64,000 nt of DNA, from the NCBI GenBank assembly GCA_043228905.1, contig JBHGNT010000002.1, forward strand, positions 27,962,001 to 28,026,000, in the 5' to 3' direction. This document shows, piece by piece, positions 23,801 to 33,800 of the stretch (position 1 is the first letter of the stretch; each line of letters opens with the position of its first letter). The position numbers and the translations under genes were made by a program. This DNA is from Azolla caroliniana (lineage: Eukaryota; Polypodiophyta). The notes beneath the pieces are model-generated. The model made no database searches, was not told the DNA's origin, and saw nothing but the letters and a program-made list of their open reading frames with translations.

Positions 23801-24731
23801 TATGTAGATGACATGCTCATTGCCGATAAAAACTGAGTTGTCCAAACTAAAGGAAAATCTAAATCAAACCTTTGATATGAAAAATTTGGGAAATGCAAAC
23901 ACATCCTTGGATTGCGTATTGCTCGGGATTGGAGTAATGGATGTATTTATTTGTCTCAATTTGAGAAGTTTAATATGGAGAGCGCAAAGCCTTTGAGCAC
24001 ACCATGATCTATGCATGTTAAATTGAGCAAAGATGAATGTCCCAAATGTGATAATGAAGTGGAGTTCATGAGTAAAATTCCTTACCAGTCAGTTGTTGGT
24101 AGTCTTATGTACGCTATGATAGCGACTAGGCTAGACATTGCATTTGCAATGGGAGATGTGAGCAGCTTTTTTGTCAAACATTGGTAAGAAACATTGGGAC
24201 GCAGTTAAAATGATATTGAGATATTTGAGTGGCACCAAGAATAAGTGTATATGTTTAGGTGACAGAAATGTATTCATTATTGGATATATAGACTTTGATT
24301 ATGTTGGTGTTCTAACAACGGCAAGTCTACGTCGGGGAATATTTTTTAGTTTATGGGGGGTGCCATATCTTGGAGATCTCGTCTTCAAGAGTGCATTGCT
24401 CTATCCACTATAGAAGTAGAGTATATTGTGGCTAGTGAAGCATGTAAGGAAGTTGTATGGTTGTCCAGATTAGCTTTTGACATGGGCATACTTCAACTTG
24501 AACCCATAGTGTTTTGTGATAGTTAGAGTGCCATTGCATTGGCGAAAAACCCAGTATACCATGCAAAGACCAAGCACATTGGAGTGCGATATCACTTCAT
24601 CTGAGTGTGCATAGTTGTTGGTCACATCATTGTTGAGAAAGTTGTCTCTCAACAAAATGCCACAAATGCATTGACCAAACTTGTACCCCATGATGCACTA
24701 GAGCATTGTTGTCACTTGATGGGAATTACTT
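20840..24731 (+). pseudogene. Copia gag-pol relic
   Basis: In order: gag start with KFDGSNFALWKNQMRDVL (from 20845); degraded zinc knuckle near 21465-21520; protease/pre-integrase (21764-22200; WHACLGHMS near 22040); integrase core (22207-22476, HTDVCGP and HSNNGGEY, the latter with Asn where the second catalytic Asp normally stands) and its C-terminal part (22516-22887); reverse transcriptase (23510-23722, then the YVDDM box near 23800); and RNase H (24171-24731, ending in a Copia-type ASEACKE...NALTK tail). At least ten frame breaks or stops separate these pieces, so no functional polyprotein is encoded. Confidence 0.85.
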
Positions 24732-24839
24732 AGCTCTTGATGATACACACAATTTTATGTATATTTTGTAACATATTCATAAAGTAGGATGGGTAGGTCT
24801 TGTACAATCTTCCCATCACTTTTGTTGATTCCTCGTTTG

Positions 24840-25190
24840 CCTTGTAAAACCGCGGTTTAAACAGTTTAATGGTTTTTTAGTTTTTTAAAATTTTAAAAAT
24901 TGTTTTTAAACAATGTTTTCATATTCATGCCTTATTCTCACAATTTAGGAAAATCTTTAAAATTTTGAAAATTTAAATAATGAAATATTTTAAAATTTGA
25001 CCTAAGCTGAAAACCAAAACCGAACAACAAAACCGCGGTTTTACCAATTTAATGGCTTTATGGTTTGACAAAAAATTTAATGGATCGATTCAACGGTTTC
25101 GTGGTTCGGTTCAGTTCAGGTTTTTTAAAAATTAACGGTTCGGGTTTGACCGTCTCGAACCGAACCGAACTGTTGCCGATTGTTCAAAAA
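24840..25190. repeat. GGTTCGG-rich repeat, related to the 51-kb elements
   Basis: The stretch holds aaccgcggttt twice, runs of ggttcggttc / cgaaccgaaccgaac, and ends in gttgccgattgtt at about 25172-25185. That right end matches the right terminus of the elements at 51154-51284 and 51406-51506. No clear left terminal inverted repeat is visible here, so this copy is longer or rearranged. It lies between the Copia RNase H relic and the 3' LTR. Confidence 0.55.
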
Positions 25191-25309
25191 ACAGTCCCCT
25201 CCAAAAACATTTGGACTGTGTCTTTTTCTGTGCTGTCTTTTTTTCTCTGTGCTGTTCAATCACTTCTTCTCTGCAGGAAAAAAAGAACAGGAAAACAGCA
25301 GCTCTTCCA
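25184..25309 (+). repeat. 3' LTR of the Copia element
   Basis: Similar to 20274-20386 over its length. It ends at tcttcca (25309), 67 bp before the start codon at 25377. Because the LTR carries the element's own promoter, the downstream gene may be transcribed from within it; that is an inference. Confidence 0.6.
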
Positions 25310-25376
25310 CTTCTCCTTGCTCAAATCGGGGAAAGAAAGAAGCAGAAAGCACGAAAGTGAGAGAGGGAGAGAGACT

Positions 25377-28102
25377 ATGGGAGAAGATTGCAGTTCTTCC
25401 ATTACCAACTTCTGCAAAGAGATCCGTGGTTTCACCTCTCACCTCGAGTCTTCCTGTGCAGCCCTACGAATAGCTGTGGACCAGAAACCTTCCTCTCTTC
25501 CATCTCAAAGTACTGCTCTTCTCTTCCCGTTTCTTTCCCTTCCTTCCTAATGTTTCCACACATATAATATCCGAATATTCATTTTGAGTTTTTTTGTTTT
25601 GTGTAGCATCTCCTATCTGTTTGTTTATTGCATCTGTTATTCCTCTGCAGATCTTCCTTCTCTTCTCACTGCTCTAATTGGTCGCATATCTTCTGCAAAT
25701 CAGGCTGTGGAAAGGTTGGAGTCCAGGACTGTGAACACCATTTCATTCCAAGAGATCCTTGGACACTTAAAGGAGATCTACAAGCAAAACGAGAGAAGTG
25801 TCTCTGCACTTGAAGAGCGGCTGACGGATTATGGGTACACTGCACCAGGTAAAGCGGAACTAAGAAGCTGAAAATTTGTTAAGCTAGCTAGGGGCACTGT
25901 AGCTTTTTTGTCTGACACAGTGTTATACATGTAATCTGATATATTAAGGTTTTAGCATTGTACTTATCGTACTAATATTTTTGATGCGTTAGCCATTGGA
26001 TGTTGCAAATCTTTGACAGTGTCGATGTTTTGAATTTTCTGCTAAGAATGTAGCCTAATGTATGCACTCTAACATGTACTGTACTACATGAAGGTTTGAT
26101 TTCCATTTGCTGGTAAAGTATGTAGTTCGACACACCCATTTTATTACATGCAGTCTGATACGCACATTGCTATTCATGTAGTTTTTATTTCCATCTTCTT
26201 GCAAAGGATGCAGTTGATGTACTCATTGTAATACATGTGGTCTGCAATGTACATCGTCATGCATGTAGTCTGACAGCGCAAGGTGGAATGAATTGCTTTA
26301 GTGTTGTATTTGTTATCACATATTTTTGATAAGTTAGCCCGGCATAATCTGTGTTTTGGATTCTTTCAAGTTGTGAAGAATGTATCTTGATAAAATATAG
26401 TTCATGTTGTCCGATACATTCTAACCATGTGGTCTGATGCATCATATATTCAGCTTGTGAGACTTTTGTTTTGCTATGTTAAATGTAGCCTGATACATTG
26501 CTAGACACAAAGTCAGCTACATACGTGGCACCTGTAGCCTGTAACTTGAAGCACTGTATTGGCCCGATACATATAGCAAAGGAAGTAATTAGATACATGT
26601 AGTCTGGGGCATTATGAGCTGTGATACATGCAGCCTACACATTATAAATAGACTGCTAGGTATAATCAACTTCTGAAGAATACAGCTTGGTACATTATAT
26701 GCAGGCTGATACATTGTAATTTGGGATACATGTAGTTGATACTTTCAAACACACGTAATATGACCCATTATATAAATTTTAATATTGCAGTACATAGGCT
26801 GATTTGCTACACTGGAATACAGAAAGAGAATGTTCTAATTTTACACTGCATTTTAAGTTTACAGTTTGTGGCGTTTAATCCTCTAAATTTATTGGTAGAA
26901 TTCTTTGTTTGCTCCAGATAAAGAGTCTTTTGCAGAGGATATTGGCGAAGATTTGGCTGAAGCAACTTCGGCATTTGTGGACTCGGATCTAAAAACATCA
27001 CATTGTTTGAATGGAGGTGTATTTTCTGTGCTAGAAAATGTTCAGAAATCGCGATCAATTTCCTCATCACTTGGAGAAAATGGACGGTCCCATGCTGATA
27101 CATATGCGGAGACAGTAAAAGAACCTGGACAAAATGATTCATCGTATCCTATCATGTACAAAATTTTCAGTTAACAGATGTCATTACTTGCATTCCTGAG
27201 TGCTCATGTCTGCTCCTTAATTCAGTCTTAGATTCATAGAAACCCTCAGTCTGCAGGATTTAGGGTTATCTGCTGCAGGTCTTGCTTGTTTAGCCCTAGA
27301 AGAAGGTACTTCGTTTTTGGTCAAAATTCGTTTTTGGTACTTCCTCTTTTATATAAGCAAAGGGTCATATAGGTTGTGCATTTAACAGGATCAACTCCTG
27401 TGGTGGATTACAATACACATGTTCGTGTGCTCACTCCGAAGGAAACCGTATTTCAGGAATCCCATGCAGAAGTGTTATCATCAAAGACTCTGGGTGAGAT
27501 AGCGATTGAACGATTATTAGTGCAAGCGAAGACTCCAAATGTTTTTACAACTGAAATTCTTGTCAATGTTTGCTTCATTTGTAGTCAAAGATGAGGCCAA
27601 GGGGTCTCCCACTGTCTCAACCACCAATAAAATTAGGATGCTATTGAAGCCTGTAGATGAAAATGAATATTTCAATAGCCCAACATGGATAAAGTTAAAG
27701 GTCTCTCTTGAGGTATGCTCACCTTTTCAATCAGGTCCAACTCTGGAACTATAGAGTAACACCATGTTTAGCATGTTATGTGATGATTTATACAGGATCT
27801 GAACAATTTTGTGGAAACTATATGTGAGTTCTTTGTCAAGAAAAGAAATGGTTGTGATGGTATTGAACAGGGAGACTATGTCCTTGATCAAGACGATTTA
27901 TCATCTCTAGATGAAGGTGTATTATTCTGCCTACCAATCAGAGCTCCTATTGTTCATATTTTAGTGCTCTGTTATTCTGATACCCTTTTTCTGCATCTTA
28001 GGTGACAAGGTGAAGCCATGCTTGTTATTCCTTGTACGGCTGGGACGCTTTCGGGCTGGCCATGAAAATGGTGCGACAGTATATCATGTTGTACAACATT
28101 AG
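25377..28102 (+). CDS. SKA3: SKA3-like spindle and kinetochore-associated protein
   Basis: Eight exons: 25377-25509, 25651-25848, 26918-27143, 27226-27305, 27389-27493, 27585-27712, 27796-27916, 28002-28102. All junctions are GT-AG and phases agree, giving 363 residues. The N-terminus (MGEDCSSSITNFCKEIRGFT...LESSCAAL) and the following predicted coiled-coil region with ISFQEILGHLKEIYKQN match plant SKA3-type proteins. The middle has SLQDLGLSAAGLACLALEE, the conserved short motif of that family. The C-terminus (VSLEDLNNFVETICEFFVKK ... KPCLLFLVRLGRF ... NGATVYHVV) matches the small terminal domain. SKA3 acts with SKA1 and SKA2 at outer kinetochores to hold microtubules in mitosis. The exon 5 donor (gtgaga at 27494) is chosen for frame and family fit; an alternative longer exon is possible. 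Assignment is by remembered family pattern. Confidence 0.72.
25920..26815. repeat. Dispersed minisatellite in SKA3 intron 2
   Basis: Words of the type acatgtagtctgatacatt recur more than ten times through the 1.07-kb intron, for example near 25930, 26150, 26240, 26265, 26415, 26485, 26595, 26620, 26700 and 26730. They are separated by 20-90 bp of unrelated sequence. The copies are degenerate (ag/gg/gc before ctgatac) and do not form a simple head-to-tail array. Confidence 0.6.
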
Positions 28103-29204
28103 TTTGAGTTTGATGTATGTATGATCTTAAATGGTTTAATATAGTCAGGAATTCTTATCATTATTATGCCTTAGAACCGGAGCTATGTAAATTAATAAAC
28201 TCTAGATGTAACACGTATTGGAAAGGAGAGTTACATTTCAACAAATAAATGGCTAGGGAGCCATTCTATATTCCCTCTGTATTGGCTCCGAAAAAGTGCT
28301 GATTGATAGTATTGAAATGGATGATGGTGCGCAGGAGAAATAGCCTCCGAGACAAATCAGTGTGTATGTATAAACTTACCTCTATGCTGATAGTTTGCTT
28401 CATATGTATATTTGTTGGATATATATCATTACAACTCCTATATGTGATCATTGCTGCATGTTTTATATTACTAATTGCGTGTTTTATTTATCCTTTATAT
28501 TTTATGTCATTCCTGCACGTTTTATAAGCATTGCTCTAGAAGTGTTAGCTCAAATCATGCTCCAAGTTCACCGTTTACTAATACATATATGTGAGCATGC
28601 AAATTAGCTGTTAAAAAGACATATTTCATCAAATGGTGGTGGTAAGTTAGTGTTTTTATATACATGATAATATCAATTCATATTTGTTCATGACTTGGTG
28701 TAGCGAGGAGTCTTGCTAACACCTCTTTAACAAAACCCTGGTATTATTATTATTCGGAGTTATATGTGAGATTAAACAACTAGGTTGACAACCCTCCCAT
28801 CATAGCATTTGTTGAAATCAAATTTCTCCCAATAATGGTTCCTTCATAAATTAAGCAGTCAGAAACTAATGACCCAAAGTATTTGTCAAGAGCAATGCAG
28901 CTGTTTCGAACTACAGCTCTATTCTTTAAAGACATGCTCTAAGCAGTGTGAAAGTCTGGTTGCTATTAATGCGTCAAATGCCTAATTAAATTCCATCATA
29001 GAATATTATTCTTATATTTCATTGCATGTATTTCATGTTTTAATGCATTCACCTAAATTTTAGTCTGTGGGGATGGCAAATCTCTGTATTTAGATTGATG
29101 GTCATAATTGGAAATTTGTTCTTCCCCACAGAAGTTCAATCGACATGGTAGCTATTTTGTGAAATTTCAAATGAATTCCAATAGCGTTTATATTATCACC
29201 TAAT

Positions 29205-29644
29205 TAGCATAACGTTATTCAGCATTAGGAATGATATTTTGGGAATTTGAGTCGATTGTAAAAAGTTAATCTTTCCTATAAGTAATACTCAAAACCCTAG
29301 AGGAAAATATGGGCTTGTAATATTGTCAAAGAGTTCAAAGAGTATTGATTCAAATATGAACCTTGCTGAGAGTGTGCATAATATCGGTGTGACATTTACA
29401 AACTCTATTTGTCTTTAGCATAACGTTATTCAGTGTTAGGAAAGATATTTTGGGAATTTGAGTAGTATTTATTTAAATGTCGATTGTAAAAAGTTAATCT
29501 TTCTTATAAGTAATACTCAAAACCCTAGAGGAAAATATGGGCTTGTAATATTGTCAAAGAGTTCAAAGAGTATTGATTCAAATATGAACCTTGCTGAGAG
29601 TGTGCATAATATCGGTGTGGCATTTACAAACTCTATTTGTCTTG
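29205..29644. repeat. Nearly identical ~211-bp tandem duplication
   Basis: tagcataacgttattcag starts at 29205 and again at 29416. The copies run through caaaaccctagaggaaaat, attgtcaaagagttcaaaga and ataatatcggtgtg(a/g)cattt with only a handful of differences. Copy 2 carries an extra ~17 bp (agtatttatttaaatg) after gggaatttgag. High identity implies a recent event. Confidence 0.9.
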
Positions 29645-30127
29645 TCTTTGCACAACTTTTGCCATGAATTTTACATTTTACTTTGCATTGTCTCTCATGT
29701 AATTACTATGTTTCAGTGCTAGTGTATGCATAAAAGGACTCTTCATATACTTAATTGAGGCATTCACGTTCTTTGTGGGTGACATCCACATGTATGCATG
29801 AAAACTAGCTAAACAAAGGTGGGCAAGGTATGGATGAATGTAGTTATTCTTGATTGCTATGCACCAACTCATGGGAGTCAACATTTATTATGTCGCATAA
29901 AATGTTGAGGTTAGGAGGACTCAAAAAGACTTGGGTGTGAAAAGGAGGTGTTAGTTGATGACTCTAGCTTGTCAAAGGTTGTGCTTAGTTGAAGAAAACA
30001 CTTACTTAGTTGAGGAAACCCTTGTCGAAGAAACCACTTTTATAGGGAGGGATGCACCTCATTTGCATATAATGCAAATGCTTCTTTCCCCATATGAAAG
30101 TAAAAAAACGGAATAGATTTTAATGTG

Positions 30128-30245
30128 GCCTCTCTAACAGAGAATCGAACTAAAGGAGTATATTTTATTGCGGCCGTTCTAATAGAGAATCAAACACCGC
30201 AACTCCTACACACATTGAGTGGCCCTAGCCACTAGGCCATTCACT
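30128..30245 (-). mobile_element. Candidate tRNA-derived SINE
   Basis: On the minus strand an A-box-like TGGCCTAGTGG (at about 30232-30222) is followed about 30 bp later by a B-box-like GTTTGATTCTC, and a second gttcgattctc lies near 30145. This is the internal Pol III promoter layout of tRNA-derived SINEs. No cloverleaf forms, and I could not find a target-site duplication. The adjacent (AT)n tract lies upstream. Confidence 0.4.
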
Positions 30246-30255
30246 TTTATTAATT

Positions 30256-30298
<43 letters not shown>

Positions 30299-30330
30299 CA
30301 TACATACATATATATGTATGTATACTTTGT
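30256..30330. repeat. (AT)n microsatellite
   Basis: A pure AT run to about 30293, continued by tacatacata/tatgtatg units. Confidence 0.9.
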
Positions 30331-30802
30331 GGCTCCCTTTCCTTTGCCCCTTCTCCCGCGTGCTACACATTCTCCCTCTCTTACTTTTTCACACACAATG
30401 TGACTCCATTCTTTATCCTTGTTTTCGCCACTTTTCCCACCTTCAGGCCCACCACATCACGTCTACGACAGACATCTTTCTTTCTTCATCTTTCTATGTT
30501 GCCAAATTTTAAAGTCAAATCAATCAAAGTCCCTAGGAAAAACATGAGCATGTATCACTCACTCACTCACTATGTGGGTATAAAGCTTTTGACGACAGAT
30601 AATAATTGAGAGTGTTTTTTGTCAAAAGAAGGAAGGCTATTTTTGTAATTTGCCTATTCTTTGTGAAGAAGCTTGCTATCGATATCGACAGGGGAGCTTT
30701 CCCCTCCCTCTTCTGCTGTGCCGACTCGATCGCCTGCACATGCTCTGTCTTTGCAGAGCGTTCGTATCTTCATCATTCCTACCCTCCTGTAACCTGCGAG
30801 CA

Positions 30803-33800
30803 ATGTCTAAACCTCTCTCACACGTCATATTTGACCTCGATGGAACCCTCATCGACACAGGTAAGCTCAATATCAGCATTTGACGACGTGTATGCATGTG
30901 TGTACCATCGTTGATCTCTATGTTTCTGGTTGTACTCTTTTCATACGAGTAAGTTACTTTTGTTTTCATAAAACATAAATCCATGTGTTGTATAAACCTC
31001 GTGATTGAATATGTTCCAAAATCTAAAAGTTGCAATGCCATGTCTATTACATGCAATACACATTCATATCTATGCACATTTGCACACTTAACTAAACTGG
31101 AACATACCCATATCCGCATCTACATGCACTCATAAATGCACACACACACACACACAAATGTATATTCAGACTTTTGCATTTTTGAAGCAAAAACATGGCT
31201 AAACAGTACATGGGGATTGTGATGGGCAAGAAAGCATTGCTACAACTTTTTTGCATCAAATGTTCTGATTTAGTCCACAAGAATTGTGTGATAAACCTGT
31301 CAGCATGTATCTGGGGAGGAATTATTGCTTCACCCAAAGCCCCAATAGCTTAGTTACAATTTCATTTTGCGCAAGATCTCTTTGCAATGTAGAAACACAA
31401 ATTTAAGATCTCAAACTCATCTCGACGCAATTTGAATTTTTTATATTTCCACAGAGGCAACTCGTAAAATTTGGTAGATTCATACTACATAAACTAGTTC
31501 CTTGGAAGTTACAGTGCTTCCAAAGGGCAGTAAATGCCAATAGGATCAGGTTCCATTAACTTGGTTGCAATTTCATTTGCTTGGCATGAAACTGTGTGCA
31601 ACATAGACAGACATGATTGAAGACTCAATTTGACATGGCCAGGTAGTTATATTGACCATTCATGAGGACTTTGAGACACTGCTTGGCCACATAGTCTTTC
31701 ACCACGTTTTGTATTTCTTTATTCTTTATCAAGGGTAGGGTATAAAGTAAATGAGAGCCAGAACCCTGACAACATTGCCAGTAACAAAATTCTAATTACA
31801 TCAATTTCAGCAGTATGACACTGATAGCGTTGTAGATTCAAGCCATGTCTTCTTGTATCTTTGTTCTCTTTGAATTGAAGAAGATTCCACACAAGCAGTC
31901 AATCTCTGAGCATGCAGTTAGCCTATTACAAAGGACAGGCCATGCAATTTCTTATATGGAAGAGCTTAACTGACCCTGATAGATAAGGAGTAACTCAGCC
32001 ATGAAATGTAAAAATTCTAGCATATGTAAAACAATAATGCAGGAAAGAGCGACATGCTCAAAGTTTGGGATTGGTGCGTCATCCATTGGGTCTAATCAGG
32101 TGCAAACACTACACAGCTCAGTGACATCACTGATTGGTTTCTCACCTGCCACATTGTGCACTAGTCTGACATAGGTATTTTGCTTTGGCTTCTTGGACGT
32201 GTGCTTCTTTTCTCGGTGCTAATGGATTTCAATTGACATTTAGAAGCTGTCTGTCCTTTCTAAATGCAAATTAAGGATTTTCCACCAAAAACATTTTTGT
32301 TATCAAATGATTTGCTTCAAAGTTCCTTCTGTCCATCCAAACAGTTTGCCTTCAGAGTCTACTTTGTTGCCTCTGAATTCTGTGTACTTCCTAGCAACAA
32401 AGCATTGGCCATGAATGCATTTGCAATCAGCTGTGAAATGTTGTCACATCAGGCAGTGTACAGTAATCCTTCAGTTCTTTGGGTAGATTGCAATAATACT
32501 CTTCAACATGTGCAGACAATGAAGCTGTCTTGAAAGAGAAAACTAGCAATATGGCTTCCTAGAACTTATTTTTGTTTCTTTCTAGATTCTGGAAAATTCA
32601 TCTAGCTTTTCCAAGCTGTCATTAAATCCACATTTAAAAATGTTTCAACCATCCAGCTGAGAAACATTCTTTGAATTGAACCCATGAAGAATGCAGATGA
32701 CTTTGCATGAACAATGTGGTCCATCATGGCAACACGTTATTCTTCAAGAAAGTGGCTACCTGGTGCACTTCATCACTGCACCAGATTGTTGTATGAAAGG
32801 AAAAGCAGTCAGCAGTCAGTTTAGAATACATAGCACTCAAGTTTAAAACGTCAGTATTGTGCTCTTCCAGACAATCCTTTGCATTTCTAAACGTGCCAAA
32901 TGGTCATAAATTGGTACATGTATGAATGGCTATCCAACATTTTTGAGCCCTCATATGTTCTTGTTGTACGGTGAGAAAGTGGGCATGCAAAACACCCTGC
33001 AAGGGCTGAAATGTTTTCACTTTTTCTCAATCACTGATAGCATCCAAGTGACTTTATGTAGGGCCTAACCCCTAACTTGAAAGCGACTTTATAAGTTGCA
33101 CAACTTTATGAGTGGATGCACACTTCTCCACACTCATCGACCAACTGGCCAATCGTCAATCCCATGGCTTACCTAGATTTTGCCAATGTCTGTTTGCCGA
33201 TATAATTGACTCCTAGCAGCATCCCAATTTCTCGTTCCAGACGAATCTGTCCATGGATATTGTGCTGTAGCTCACTACACTATATGACATATTACTTGGT
33301 GAGATGTAAATAATTTATAATCTGATTTTTCTTGTGGAAATTTACAGAGAGGATTATTCACGACGTCAATCAGATTTTGTTCTCCAAATTTGGTAAAATT
33401 TGGGACTCCAAAGAACTGCATAAGGTCATTGGCATGCAACAGTTTGAGGCTGCCAGAGTTTTAGTGGAAGATTATGAGTTACCATGTACAGCAGAAGCGT
33501 TTTTGGATTTATGTGCACCTTTATATAAGGAAAGGTTAGATATCCATTGCATTTTTAGAGTTATCTGTAATTTATAAGGAAATGTTAGACACCATTGCAT
33601 TTTTGGATGGTGTATCATCATTTAAGAAATGCTTATATACTTGCATATATGAAATTTTTTATGCCTCTACTTAAGAGAAGGTTAGATATAAATTGCATAT
33701 AGGAAAATATGTGTATCTTTATGCAAAGAAAAGTTTGATTTCTTAAATATGTTCTTGATCATGTGAATAACATCTTGGAAAACCGTAATGTGAAATGTGT

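Larger units (their letters stand above)
20274..25309 (+). mobile_element. Ty1/Copia LTR retrotransposon, decayed
   Basis: A short LTR (about 20274-20386) is followed by a primer-binding site (tagtatcagagtg at 20391, two changes from the tRNA-iMet-type TGGTATCAGAGC). Relics of gag, protease, integrase, reverse transcriptase and RNase H follow in Copia order, and a second LTR copy ends at 25309. The two LTRs share ccaaaaacatttgg, gtctttttctgtgctgtc and ttctctgcaggaaaa, with small indels. Many stops and frameshifts show it is dead. The 5' edges of the LTRs and any target-site duplication are uncertain. An extra GGTTCGG-type repeat sits before the 3' LTR (24840-25190). Confidence 0.82.
28103..30802. 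other. Intergenic between SKA3-like and FHY/RFK genes
   Basis: No gene recognised. It includes a recent ~211-bp tandem duplication (29205-29644), a tRNA-like SINE candidate (30128-30245), an (AT)n tract (30256-30296) and the 5' flank of the FMN hydrolase/riboflavin kinase gene. A perfect short palindrome, catttgcat-atа-type (catttgcat..atgcaaatg), sits at 30061-30081. Confidence 0.45.

Noticed and set aside
31800-33000. Possible transposase relic (FAR1/MULE-like) in the first intron of the FMN hydrolase gene
   Set aside because: Interrupted minus-strand frames gave only loose resemblance; no motif was clear enough to name a family.
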